Origin: Clostridium sp. OF09-36
Lineage (GTDB): Bacteria > Bacillota > Clostridia > Lachnospirales > Lachnospiraceae
DNA: 64,000 nucleotides
Reading direction: 5' to 3'
Assembly (NCBI RefSeq): GCF_003481985.1
Contig: NZ_QUMD01000001.1
Span: 186,001 to 250,000, forward strand
The notes beneath the pieces were generated by a model. It did no database searches and was not told where the DNA came from. It saw nothing but the letters and a program-made list of their open reading frames with translations. The position numbers and the translations under genes are program-made. Of this stretch, positions 8,483-16,527 are shown one piece after another; the first letter of the stretch is position 1, and each line of letters starts with the position of its first letter.

Positions 8483-10285
8483 TTAGCCAATCAGAGTAAA
8501 ACCGGATAAGGTCACCATACCAGCAAACATTGCAGCCGGGATCACACCTACCCAGATATTGCCGAATTTACGGTACAGATAGGTTACAACTCCGGTTGTG
8601 CCGCCCATCATATAGCAGTAACCAAAGGCAAAGTCCAGTGCTCCGCAGCTGGTATTTTTTCCGGTTCCATATACATCGATCTGCGGAATCAGGGTCTGGC
8701 CGGTTCCAAGCATCATACTTCCGCCGTACTGGATCAGAAGGAGTAAGAACAATGCAAGCGCCGTCATCACCGTATTCACTGCAACGGCGATCCACATATC
8801 CTTCTTTTCATTTCCGGTGGAAGGCAGCACTCTCTGACTCATATTTCCGGTGAACATCACAAAGAAAATGATCAGCACATACGGAATTGCGCGGAAGATC
8901 CGCATCGGACACATTTTTAAATAAGTAGAAAGGTTCCACACCTGACAGTTGATGCCAAGGAAGCCCTCTAACAGTCCCAGCCATACAAACACAAAGGTTA
9001 CGCAAATCAAGCCCATAAGGAATCCCTTTGCCGGTTTGGTCCAGTCAATCCTGCTTTCTGCTGCACCACCCAGAGCAAACTCGGACAGATGCATCGGATT
9101 TCCTTCTTTTTTCCGCTTGGAAGCAGTCAGAAGCATCCGCACGATACCGATCGCTGCCAATACCAGAAGCCAGCCCATGATACCATTTAAGTTTGCGGAT
9201 GTCAGAACCTTAGACCAGACAGTTCCGGCTCCGGTCCATACCATCACATAAGCAGACACCGGAACAAAAATGATCATCGGGATGATCACTGCAAAGAGAA
9301 CATCCAGAATCCATGCCTTGGCCCCACTTCTCGGCGCTTTTACCGGCACCGGATTCGCTGCTGATGCAAAGAAGGGATTCTGCATCAGCAGGTTCACCAG
9401 AGCCGCCAGTAAAAACATCATGGTCACGCAGGCAATTCCAGAAAAGATCTGCTGCGGAAGCCATGCCGTATCATCTGCCGGACGGCTGACCGGTTCTTCA
9501 TTGACCGTAGATTCGAAGGATAAAATTGCCTGGATCGTCTCACCACTGATATTTCCAGTCTGATGCAGGGTTCCGCTGATCTCAGAATAGCGGAACAGCT
9601 TGCCATTCCGGTCATAATCTTTTCCGGAAACAACCTCCGGAAGACCAGCTGCTTTTGTCACATACTCTGTACAAGCCTGCGGATCCCCAATAAAGAAATA
9701 GTCGTACTGGTCTGCGTCGGACTTGATCAGACAGAAATTCGTGTCCACATCATCGATACCGCCTGCCATCTGGATCATAAACGGACCAAATACCTCACAG
9801 ATGCTCTTGATCTGATCCGGCATTGCTTTATAAGTCTGAAGAACTGTCTGGGTTCCCGCAGAATAACCGATCAGATTGATCGCATCCTTCTCTACATAAG
9901 GCAGGCTGTTTGCGTACTCTGCAACACTTTTTGCCTGGATGCTGCGGTCTACAGACGGGTCGGATTCACCGCCGCCCTGCAAATCCGGTGATAAAACTAC
10001 ATAACCGCGGCGTGCCAGCTCCATGCTCCAGGTATCGTTGGAATGGGCATGGTTGGAACGTCCATGGTAAATGACTGCTACCGGAGCCGGTGTCTCATTG
10101 GTTGCGTTTTTCGGTATGTAGATAAGGGAACTTACAGTAGTTCCATCCTGACTGGTGAGGTTCAGCCGTTTGACCGCTACATTGCCCCAGCTGGTCTGAA
10201 AGCCCCAGACCAGAACTGAGCACATGACCAGAATTGCCATACAGGCAGCAAAAAACGAGACTGCCCTATTCTTTTTTCTTTCCAT
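8483..10285 (-). CDS. Membrane-anchored alpha/beta hydrolase, multi-pass
   Basis: 600 residues. A signal-anchor helix (about 9-29) is followed by an extracellular alpha/beta hydrolase domain of the dienelactone hydrolase / acyl-peptidase type: YHGRSNHAHS near the oxyanion site, nucleophile elbow GYSAGT (about residue 142), and a His late in the domain (SGTLHQTGN). From about residue 280 to the end there are some seven to nine hydrophobic helices. Likely an outer-face esterase or lipase-like enzyme of unknown substrate. The start at 10285 has AAGGAG upstream. The promoter and two operators lie at 10357-10406, and a TetR gene lies downstream, so the pair looks like a self-contained inducible unit. 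Confidence 0.82.
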   Translation of the reverse strand: MERKKNRAVSFFAACMAILVMCSVLVWGFQTSWGNVAVKRLNLTSQDGTTVSSLIYIPKNATNETPAPVAVIYHGRSNHAHSNDTWSMELARRGYVVLSPDLQGGGESDPSVDRSIQAKSVAEYANSLPYVEKDAINLIGYSAGTQTVLQTYKAMPDQIKSICEVFGPFMIQMAGGIDDVDTNFCLIKSDADQYDYFFIGDPQACTEYVTKAAGLPEVVSGKDYDRNGKLFRYSEISGTLHQTGNISGETIQAILSFESTVNEEPVSRPADDTAWLPQQIFSGIACVTMMFLLAALVNLLMQNPFFASAANPVPVKAPRSGAKAWILDVLFAVIIPMIIFVPVSAYVMVWTGAGTVWSKVLTSANLNGIMGWLLVLAAIGIVRMLLTASKRKKEGNPMHLSEFALGGAAESRIDWTKPAKGFLMGLICVTFVFVWLGLLEGFLGINCQVWNLSTYLKMCPMRIFRAIPYVLIIFFVMFTGNMSQRVLPSTGNEKKDMWIAVAVNTVMTALALFLLLLIQYGGSMMLGTGQTLIPQIDVYGTGKNTSCGALDFAFGYCYMMGGTTGVVTYLYRKFGNIWVGVIPAAMFAGMVTLSGFTLIG

Positions 10286-10356
10286 TTTCTTCTCCTTGTC
10301 TGCTTTGGTAAAATCGTTGAACAGAAATCCTTGACCCGGTTTCTGCCCTTAAAAAT

Positions 10357-10397
10357 ATAACGCGTTATGTTTTATAAAATATAACATGTTATATTTT
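10357..10397. promoter_or_regulatory. Two palindromic operators, probably for the TetR regulator
   Basis: A 12-bp perfect palindrome ATAACGCGTTAT (10357-10368) and a 22-bp perfect palindrome (10376-10397) with core ATATAACATGTTATAT. They share the half-site ATAAC, and their centres are 24 bp apart. The larger one covers the spacer and -10 box of the hydrolase promoter and the smaller one the region just after it, a classical repressor layout. That the downstream TetR protein binds here is inference. Confidence 0.72.
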
Positions 10398-10406
10398 TAA
10401 CGTCAA
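10378..10406 (-). promoter_or_regulatory. Promoter of the membrane hydrolase gene
   Basis: Minus strand TTGACG (10406-10401), 17-base spacer, TATATT (10383-10378), about 93 bases before the start codon. Confidence 0.72.
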
Positions 10407-10513
10407 TTCAAGATGCACATTTTTTCTCCTAATTTCCTACTTTCAGCATTCTTGACAATTTTTTATCGGAAATCTATGCACATTTCCCATGCAATAATGT
10501 TGGAATAAAGAAA

Positions 10514-10529
10514 GAATGCAATTTCCTAC
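10514..10529. repeat. GCAATTTCC box, copy 1
   Basis: Sequence GAATGCAATTTCCTAC a few bases beyond the terminator of the Asn-rich gene. Related boxes stand at 12132-12150 and 17905-17937, in the same orientation and the same position next to a terminator. Confidence 0.5.
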
Positions 10530-10535
10530 AAAATA

Positions 10536-10574
10536 AAAAGACCGTCTTCCTAATAAAGAAGGCGGCCTCTTTTG
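10536..10574 (-). terminator. Terminator of the Asn-rich protein gene
   Basis: Imperfect stem (AAAAGACCGTCTTC region with GAAGGCGGCCTCTTTT) around a short loop, T-rich on the minus-strand exit side. Confidence 0.65.
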
Positions 10575-10606
10575 CTAAGTCGTTGTCCGATTGTAACTTG
10601 ATATCC

Positions 10607-10900
10607 TTAATTTCTTGCAGAGTTGTCCATATTACTTCTGCTGCTGTTCTGTGCCCGGTTCTTGGTACTGTTCTGCATATTATCCTGACCGGAATTACGG
10701 CTGCTGTTCTGAGTCTTATTCTGGCTGTAATTACGGCTGCCGTTCTGGGTCTTATTCTGACTGGAATTGCGGCTGGTATTCTGGGTCTTATTCTGACTGG
10801 AATTGCGGCTGGTATTCTGGCTGCTGTTCCGCTCAGAATCCATAGAATTGGAAGTGTGGCAGTCTCTGCTGTTGTCCATATCACTGTAATGATCTCTCAT
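10607..10900 (-). CDS. Small Asn/Ser/Gln-rich repeat protein, possible spore protein
   Basis: 97 residues, no recognised domain, no signal or membrane segment. After an acidic N-terminus the chain is almost only N, S, Q, R, K and T. Residues 29-76 are four 12-residue repeats of the form NxSRNSSQNKTQ, followed by degenerate copies. It is a real gene: AGGAGG stands eight bases before the ATG at 10900, a terminator follows, and a promoter fitting the sigma-G consensus lies at 10944-10972. The low-complexity, Asn/Gln-rich, repeated build recalls gamma-type small acid-soluble spore proteins (SspE), although I see no direct sequence match. A forespore role is inference. Confidence 0.72.
   Translation of the reverse strand: MRDHYSDMDNSRDCHTSNSMDSERNSSQNTSRNSSQNKTQNTSRNSSQNKTQNGSRNYSQNKTQNSSRNSGQDNMQNSTKNRAQNSSRSNMDNSARN
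10673..10816 (-). repeat. Four tandem 36-bp coding repeats
   Basis: Four in-frame 36-base units encoding NxSRNSSQNKTQ, the first two nearly identical at DNA level and the fourth the most diverged. There are no spacers, so this is not a CRISPR array. Copy number may vary between strains. Confidence 0.8.
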
Positions 10901-10943
10901 TGTGCATACCTCCTGTTTGGCTTTAACAAATTTGTTACGGGAT

Positions 10944-10972
10944 TAGTATGCGAATTTGAAAGGAGAATATAC
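10944..10972 (-). promoter_or_regulatory. Sigma-G-like (forespore) promoter
   Basis: Minus strand GTATA (10972-10968), 17-base spacer, CATACTA (10950-10944). These fit the Bacillus/Clostridium sigma-G pattern GHATR ... CATWHTA. The predicted start is about 37 bases upstream of the ATG of the Asn-rich gene. No sigma-A promoter is seen here. Confidence 0.5.
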
Positions 10973-11082
10973 CGATGCGCAGCTGTCGGTTTTTTCCAGT
11001 TTTTAAACACCTGCAATAGCTGTTTTTTCCGAATTTTCTTTTCACATCAACGTGCTGACCAGACAGGAATGCACACAAAGCG

Positions 11083-11115
11083 AAAAGCCAGACAGGGGAG
11101 CTATCTGGCTTTTCT
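11083..11115 (+). terminator. Hairpin with T-run, gene not identified
   Basis: AAAAGCCAGA pairs with TCTGGCTTTT around an 11-base loop. No convincing plus-strand gene lies before it. It may close a short transcript or act on the minus strand. Confidence 0.45.
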
Positions 11116-11137
11116 TAGGGAGTATAAATAATTAATA

Positions 11138-11179
11138 AGGTTGAAGAAGCTGATTAAGGGGATCAGCATTCTTCAACCT
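11138..11179 (-). terminator. Large stem-loop downstream of the NlpC/P60 gene
   Basis: AGGTTGAAGAA plus GCTGAT pair with ATCAGC plus TTCTTCAACCT, with one bulged A. The stem is very stable but the T-run is weak. It lies between the Asn-rich gene and nlpC. Apart from the hairpins listed, 10973-11322 holds no gene I can support. Confidence 0.5.
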
Positions 11180-11267
11180 CATTATAATGGAAAACAATGG
11201 AAAAAGCAACGTCCGATTGTTTTTTGGATACACGTTTTTAAGTTCCCAAGTTCCAGATTCCATGCGT

Positions 11268-11314
11268 GAAGAACCCACGACTGAAACCACGAGAATGTGG
11301 CGGCTGGTTTCTTC
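11268..11314 (-). repeat. Hairpin resembling an IS200/IS605 (TnpB) right end
   Basis: Outer stem GAAGAAACC with GGGTTCTTC and inner CCAC with GTGG. The minus-strand end reads TTTCAGTCGTGGGTTCTTCA, which resembles the subterminal hairpins of IS200/IS605 elements. No transposase or left end is present, so at most a relic. It may simply serve as terminator for the gene ending at 11323. Confidence 0.3.
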
Positions 11315-11322
11315 AATATCTG

Positions 11323-11937
11323 CTAGAACATGCTTACAATCTTGACTGGATTACGGTAATTCCACTTGGAAATTTTGATGCCGGTTGCATAGGTGGAGGC
11401 ATGAACGATTTTTCCATCGCCGATATACATAGCTACATGGTTGATGCCTGAACCACCGGAATAGAATAACAGGTCGCCCGGCTGCATCTGGCTGGAGTTT
11501 ACTGCATGTCCCTGGGTTGCCTGGGAACCAGAGGAACGGTTCATGCTGATACCTGCGCCATGCTGCATGACATAGCGCACAAAACCGGAACAGTCAACAC
11601 CGGTATGCGGGTCATTGCCGCCTGCGCGGTACGGGCCGCCCACAAACTGGAGCGCATAGTCCACGAGATTCTGGCGGGCACTGGCTGTCTGGGCTGCTGC
11701 CTCTGCTGCAGCTGTTTCTGCTGCTGCAAGCTCCTCCTCCAGCTTCTTTGCTGCCTGAATCTCTGGAGCCGGTCCGTTGTCTTCGTCGGAATCCTCTTCC
11801 GCTGCCACTTCAAGTACAGTAGAAACCGGAGCTTCCTGGATCACTTCCGGCTCTGCGTGTGCAACCATAGGTTTCTGCCACATTAAACCGCCTGATACTG
11901 CCAGCACTGCTGCTATGTATAATACTGTTTTCTTCAT
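11323..11937 (-). CDS. Secreted NlpC/P60 peptidoglycan endopeptidase
   Basis: 204 residues. Signal peptide at about 1-28, acidic and Ala-rich linker (about 35-85, partly coiled coil), then an NlpC/P60 domain (about 90-204). The catalytic Cys is in GVDCSGFVRYV, the His in INHVAMYIGDG and the third polar residue in IVHAS. It cuts peptide stems in peptidoglycan, acting outside the cell. It has no separate wall-binding domain. Transcribed alone from the promoter at 12006-12034. Family assignment is firm; the exact bond is inferred from the family. Confidence 0.92.
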   Translation of the reverse strand: MKKTVLYIAAVLAVSGGLMWQKPMVAHAEPEVIQEAPVSTVLEVAAEEDSDEDNGPAPEIQAAKKLEEELAAAETAAAEAAAQTASARQNLVDYALQFVGGPYRAGGNDPHTGVDCSGFVRYVMQHGAGISMNRSSGSQATQGHAVNSSQMQPGDLLFYSGGSGINHVAMYIGDGKIVHASTYATGIKISKWNYRNPVKIVSMF

Positions 11938-12005
11938 GAACCGCTCTCCAATCGTGAATGATTTATTTCTAAATATTACGTAATTGTTAACTATGTTACA
12001 AACTG

Positions 12006-12034
12006 ATTATACACGTGTGACGCTTTTCCGTCAA
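12006..12034 (-). promoter_or_regulatory. Promoter of the NlpC/P60 gene
   Basis: Minus strand TTGACG (12034-12029), 17-base spacer, TATAAT (12011-12006), about 70 bases before the start codon. The spacer contains CACGTG. Confidence 0.82.
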
Positions 12035-12131
12035 GCAATCTGGGCAGAATTTACTATTTCTTAATAATTTCCTTCATATTTCTGTGATAAATGTAAAAAA
12101 CATGCATTCTCGCAGAGCATTTTTGTTTCTT

Positions 12132-12150
12132 GGAACGCAATTTCCTATGA
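12132..12150. repeat. GCAATTTCC box, copy 2
   Basis: GGAACGCAATTTCCTATGA directly beyond the DUF1700 terminator. The minus-strand reading GGAA-ATTGCG-TTCC can itself pair as a small stem. Confidence 0.5.
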
Positions 12151-12154
12151 AATC

Positions 12155-12203
12155 AAAAGAACCAGACCGTTCCGTACAAAAAACGTGAACTGTCTGGTTC
12201 TTA
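12155..12203 (-). terminator. Terminator of the DUF1700 gene
   Basis: AAGAACCAGAC pairs with GTCTGGTTCTT around a loop of about 24 bases, with TTTT on the minus-strand exit side. The rest of 11938-12287 holds only the nlpC promoter and the box at 12132. Confidence 0.72.
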
Positions 12204-12287
12204 ATTTGCAACTTTCGTGCTGCAGAAGATACTAAAATGAACAGCAGCGCTAAAGCTGCCGGGCACACTTGCATGAACAGCAGTGTT

Positions 12288-12788
12288 TTATCGGCGCGGC
12301 CCCTGCACAAGCCACATGATCAAAATTACAATTCCGATTACCGGAAGCAGCGGTATTACCAAAGTCAGAAGTCCTCCTATGATCGTAAGCACTAGCGTAA
12401 AAAACGCAATCACGATTACAACTGCCAGAAGCTTCCAATACCATTTATTCAGGTTATAGTAATGAATATTCCCGTTGCTGCCATAGGTTCCGTATGCTGT
12501 CTGCTGTTGTTCGTCCTGTCTGCTTCTTTCACTATTTCCCGTAAATCCGCCAAACGGATGATACTCCTCGTATTCTCCCTCTGCCGCCCCAGGCGTGGTG
12601 TCCATGATCGTGCGGGCAATCAGCCGCGGGTCACCAAGCTCTTCCATAATGTCCGATTCTGTGCGGCCATTTTGGCGCTCAGAACGGATATAATCATCAT
12701 AATAACGGAGCTGGTCGCGCACTACCTGCGGTGGTACATTGCCGGAAAGCGCATTCTCCAGTCCCCGGAGAAATTCTTCTTTGCTCAC
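12288..12788 (-). CDS. DUF1700 family membrane protein
   Basis: 166 residues. The N-terminal DUF1700 signature is MSKEEFLRGLENALSG, then RDQLRYYDDYIRS and ESDIMEELGDPRLIARTI. A disordered Gly/Gln/Tyr stretch (about 70-115) leads to one or two membrane helices (about 120-160). Members are often encoded next to PadR-type regulators; none is visible here. Function unknown. A purine-rich stretch stands before the ATG at 12788. It is divergent from the MBL gene at 12945. Confidence 0.87.
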   Translation of the reverse strand: MSKEEFLRGLENALSGNVPPQVVRDQLRYYDDYIRSERQNGRTESDIMEELGDPRLIARTIMDTTPGAAEGEYEEYHPFGGFTGNSERSRQDEQQQTAYGTYGSNGNIHYYNLNKWYWKLLAVVIVIAFFTLVLTIIGGLLTLVIPLLPVIGIVILIMWLVQGPRR

Positions 12789-12944
12789 GATGCTCCTCCT
12801 ATCAAGCCCTCGTATTGCTGCTCAGGCACGTATTGCTTCTGCAGCAGCCACATTGCTTTTTTCCTAGAAGTATAGTACCATAAATACAACAAATTGAAAA
12901 GTTGTTACTTTGTTAGTTTTTATTTACAAGGAGTGAAAAAAATT

Positions 12945-13751
12945 ATGGAAGAGCTTTATGTGTTTGGAACCGGCAATGCAAATGCCACTCATTATTACAA
13001 TACCTGCTTTGCCCTGCGCGATGAAGACCAGTATTTCATGGTCGATGCCGGTGGCGGAAACGGCATTCTCCGTATTTTGGAAGATATGAAGATCGATTAT
13101 CCGCAGATTCACCATCTCTTTGTTACCCATGAGCATACTGATCATATTCTTGGCGTCATCTGGCTAGTACGTTTCATTGCAACCCGCATGAAAAACGGCA
13201 AATATGAGGGTGATTTTAACATCTACTGTCACGACGGTCTGGTATCCACCATCGATACCTTTTGCAAGCTGACCTTGCAGGACAAATTCTACCGTCTGAT
13301 TGGTGACCGCATCCACTTGATTCCGGTTCACGATAGCGAAACCCTGCACATTCTGGATTACGATGTCACCTTTTTCGATATCCACTCCACCAAAGCACGC
13401 CAGTTTGGCTTTACTACCGTCTTAAAAAACGGCAAGAAACTGACCTGTGCCGGAGACGAGCCATATAATGCCGCCTGCGAACCATACGTCAAAGGCAGCG
13501 ACTGGCTGCTTCACGAAGCGTTCTGTCTCTACGATGAGCGCGATCGTTTCAAACCTTACGAGAAGCACCACAGCACCGTCAAGGATGCCGCTGAGCTTGC
13601 AGAAAGCCTTCATATCCCGAATCTGGTGCTCTGGCATACCGAAGATAAATCCGTCGGAAAACGGAAAGAGCTTTATATGGCCGAGGGAAAGGCTTATTAC
13701 CACGGCAATCTCTATATTCCGGAGGACCGCGATATCCTGACGCTTTCTTAA
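12945..13751 (+). CDS. MBL-fold metallo-hydrolase (RNase Z-like)
   Basis: 268 residues. Zinc-binding motif THEHTDHILG (about residue 65), a later His/Asp (TCAGDEP) and the C-terminal LWHTEDK give the MBL set seen in RNase Z-like proteins. Start ATG 12945 with AAGGAG 11 bases upstream; the ORF extends further up but without a ribosome site. Cytoplasmic, presumably hydrolysing a phosphodiester or an ester. It could be a tRNA 3' processing enzyme, but the sequence does not settle this. It is followed by a secreted-type peptidase gene after 120 bases. Confidence 0.85.
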   Translation: MEELYVFGTGNANATHYYNTCFALRDEDQYFMVDAGGGNGILRILEDMKIDYPQIHHLFVTHEHTDHILGVIWLVRFIATRMKNGKYEGDFNIYCHDGLVSTIDTFCKLTLQDKFYRLIGDRIHLIPVHDSETLHILDYDVTFFDIHSTKARQFGFTTVLKNGKKLTCAGDEPYNAACEPYVKGSDWLLHEAFCLYDERDRFKPYEKHHSTVKDAAELAESLHIPNLVLWHTEDKSVGKRKELYMAEGKAYYHGNLYIPEDRDILTLS

Positions 13752-13874
13752 TGCTAAAGAAGCCGGACAGTTACAAGCTTTCTCAATACATATCGACCGT
13801 CTCCCTCTCATAAAATGAAATGGCAAAGAACTTTACCAGTCTGCCGTATTTCTTTTTATGGGAGGTTTTCAGCC

Positions 13875-15175
13875 ATGAACGATCCAAAACAGACAGACAA
13901 AAAGGACATGCGCCATTCCCAGTGCAGTGTCCTTTTTCTCTTATACACACAATGCTTTCGCTTTACACAATTTCTGATTTATGCAGAAATCCTGACATTA
14001 GCCCTGCTTTTTTTCTCTTACGCGTTTCCGCTTCCTCTGGCACAGCTATTTCAATCAGGCAGCCCTGCTGCTGCCCATGTAAGTACACATTCTGATAGCG
14101 CAACCTCCCATAACGAAAAAAAAGATTTTATCCACTGGGTCGACTTTACTGTAACCAATGAGGCGCTCCGCCAGGCACTCCGTCTGGATGTCGACAGCTA
14201 CACGACCGATTATCACTTAAACTGGATCGAGCTTCTTGCCTATCTTGCCGCACGCTATGGCGGGGATTTTTCGCGCTACAAGGCATCCGACATGGACACA
14301 CTTGCCGAAAAGCTCAAAAGCGGAGCAACCATGGCATCTCTGACCGATGGGATGAAATACTATGCATATTATTTAGAGGCTTATACTGCAGTTCTGGGCG
14401 GGATGGTGGGTGTTTATGAGATACAGGACCTGTCGCCCAGAACATCAATGATGATTCTGCTTCTGGTTCTGCTTCTGGTTCTGCTTCTGGTTCTGCTTCT
14501 GGTTCTGCTTCTGATGCTGGCCCTGGTACGGCTCCCGGTGCTGATCCGGATGCTGCCCATAACTCTGCTTTGGGCAGCCGCACCCCAGCTTACCGCTGGG
14601 TCCGCAAATACGGCCTCAAAGCCTTTTCTCCCATTGCCAAAAACTTTCCTTATCAGGATTTCGATGATTTTGGTGCTGCACGCAGTTATGGTTTCAAACG
14701 CCAGCATTTGGGTCATGATATGATGGGGCAGGTTGGGACTCCCATCATTGCCGTGGAATCTGGCTACGTGGAAGCCATCGGCTGGAACCAGTATGGCGGC
14801 TGGCGGCTCGGTATCCGCAGCTTTGATAAAAAACGCTATTATTACTATGCGCACCTGCGAAAGAACTATCCCTATCACAAATCCTTAAAAGCGGGAAGCA
14901 TCGTCCAGGCCGGAGATGTGATCGGCTATCTGGGCCGCACCGGCTACAGCCGCACGGAAAACACCAACAACATTGAAGAACCGCATCTGCACTTTGGCAT
15001 GCAGCTGATCTTTGATGAATCCCAGAAGGATGGAAATCATGAAATCTGGATCAACTGCTATGAGATTGTAAAGTTTCTGCAGCTGAACCGGTCTGAAACC
15101 GTAAAGAATCCGGAAACCAGGGAATATTCTCGGGTGCTGGACATGAAAGACCCCGCCGTTTCCGGCGGGGTCTGA
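13875..15175 (+). CDS. M23 family metallopeptidase with one membrane anchor, frame broken by one base
   Basis: Peptidoglycan endopeptidase. The start is the ATG at 13875 after GGGAGG. One membrane helix (about residues 31-60) anchors an external part of unknown fold. A low-complexity Ser/Ala/Gly linker follows, then the M23 domain: HLGHDMMG gives the first zinc ligands, and HLHFGMQL, preceded by YYYYAHL, gives the rest. One C is missing from a C-run at 14436-14438. The first frame then runs into a spurious Leu-rich reading, while the correct frame continues as SPQNINDDSASGSAS. The restored protein has 433 residues. The stop codon lies inside a terminator stem. Confidence 0.87.
14455..14511 (+). 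repeat. 12-bp tandem repeat (TCTGCTTCTGGT) coding for Ser-Ala-Ser-Gly
   Basis: About four and a half copies in the linker of the M23 peptidase. The unit is a multiple of three, so copy changes alter linker length but not the frame. Confidence 0.85.
15146..15174. terminator. Terminator shared by the convergent M23 and wall-binding genes
   Basis: AGACCCCGCCG and CGGCGGGGTCT form a perfect 11-bp stem with a TTTC loop. It is embedded in the last codons of the M23 gene. The T-run is weak on both sides. Confidence 0.65.
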
Positions 15176-15253
15176 TACCTTAATCGTCACGCATATGCCA
15201 CCTCTGACATAGCTTCAATCCTATGTGTGAAATGATTACGGTATACTGTTTTA

Positions 15254-16237
15254 TTAGTTTCTCTTGATTCTTCCATCGTAATCCAGAATATAGCCATCCG
15301 GAGTCGTGGTGTTTTTCAGCATGGCACCGGAATTATCACAATAATACTGTTCACCATTCCAGTCGATCCAGCCGGTTCTCATGTATCCATTCTCATCGAA
15401 TACATACCACTTGCCATCAATCTCTTCCCATGCATTCTTGCTGTAGGTGCCATCGCTGTGCTGATACCACCAGCCATTGTTATCGCTCTTCCACTCACCG
15501 GAAACTGGGAGACCGCCAGCCTCACCTGCGCGGATTGCCTTAACCTGGTCCGCATTGTAGGAAACCACGTTGGATTCTACCCACTTGCCTTTGTTGGAAG
15601 CATTTTCTCCATTTACCGGACGAACCTTTACCTGATAGCTGGCTGCCCTGGTCACCTCGTTTTTCAGGTTATAGTTTGTTTCTGTGGTTGTACGGGCAGT
15701 CACACCGACTGCATTGCCATCGCGGTAAACCATTACCTCATAGCTTCCTGCACCAGAAATCGGGTTCCAGGTTGCAAAACCATTGTTGGTCAGATTTACC
15801 GTCTCTTCCTCTGAAAAATCTGCTACATACTCAGACAGGGAAGGAAGCTTTACAACCACCTTTAATGTTTCCGATGAATCTGCTTTCGATGCTTTTACCA
15901 GAGTTGCGCCATCCAGTTTAATATCGCTCAGTTTTGTAACCGAAAAATAATATCCGTCTTCCGCACGCAGATAAATCGTAATTTCCGGAACATCCGTTGC
16001 TACCCACTCAAAACCACTGTTATTTACTTCATAAGTATCATAGGAATACTTACTGCTGTCCTTAACATCGACATCGATATCTTCCGAACCAATCCGGGTT
16101 TCCGGCGTGATCGATGCCTCTACTTTTATATTTACCGATTTGATTTTCTTTCTGCTGGCCGCCATAACCGGCATCGCCATCAGTCCGGCGAACAATGCTG
16201 CCATCGTAAGCATTCCGATCCATCTCTTTTTACTCAT
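15254..16237 (-). CDS. Secreted protein with cell-wall-binding repeats
   Basis: About 327 residues. Signal peptide (about 1-27), then a beta-rich region (30-150) with no family I recognise, a fibronectin type III-like region (about 150-230: WNPISGAGSYEVMVYRDG), and C-terminal choline/cell-wall-binding type repeats (NGWWYQHSDGTYSKNAWEEI, GKWYVFDENGYMRTGW). The start at 16237 is placed by GGGG six bases upstream; an adjacent ATG at 16240 is equivalent. Likely held non-covalently at the cell wall. No catalytic domain is visible. Confidence 0.82.
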   Translation of the reverse strand: MSKKRWIGMLTMAALFAGLMAMPVMAASRKKIKSVNIKVEASITPETRIGSEDIDVDVKDSSKYSYDTYEVNNSGFEWVATDVPEITIYLRAEDGYYFSVTKLSDIKLDGATLVKASKADSSETLKVVVKLPSLSEYVADFSEEETVNLTNNGFATWNPISGAGSYEVMVYRDGNAVGVTARTTTETNYNLKNEVTRAASYQVKVRPVNGENASNKGKWVESNVVSYNADQVKAIRAGEAGGLPVSGEWKSDNNGWWYQHSDGTYSKNAWEEIDGKWYVFDENGYMRTGWIDWNGEQYYCDNSGAMLKNTTTPDGYILDYDGRIKRN

Positions 16238-16451
16238 CATATTCCCCACTCGCTTTCTATCTTTATTTGCAACTGTTTTGATACCCTCACCGTTATCATT
16301 GGTTCCTTGCTGTTTTTTAGCATTTTCTATCAAGTTGGATTAGCTGTTTTTCTTCCAGCTACAAATGGATTATTACAGTTTCACTCTATTACATCCTATT
16401 TCCAATGTCAAGCTATCTGGCAAATTCGTAAGTTTTCTCATAAAAACGTAA

Positions 16452-16492
16452 GAAAAAAGACCGGCATTTTCTCAATACCGGTCTTTCATTTC
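16452..16492 (-). terminator. Terminator of the DUF819 gene (41-bp sequence repeated at 18143)
   Basis: GACCGG-type stem (AAAGACCGG with CCGGTCTTT) and a T-run on the minus strand. The whole 41 bases are identical to 18143-18183. Confidence 0.82.
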
Positions 16493-16527
16493 GTTTCTCT
16501 TGTGTTACCCGTTTCAATTGTTGTTCT

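Noticed and set aside
10673..10816. Regular 36-bp repeats that could suggest a CRISPR array
   Set aside because: The units are directly adjacent without spacers and stay in one reading frame, so they are coding repeats.
10975..11019. Plus-strand 14-codon ORF with AAAGGAG upstream
   Set aside because: It overlaps the sigma-G-like -35 of the opposite strand and has no promoter. The Shine-Dalgarno match is probably chance.
14456..14723. Leu-rich reading frame after residue 190 of the M23 gene
   Set aside because: It is the wrong frame after a missing base. The other frame gives a Ser/Gly linker and the M23 domain.
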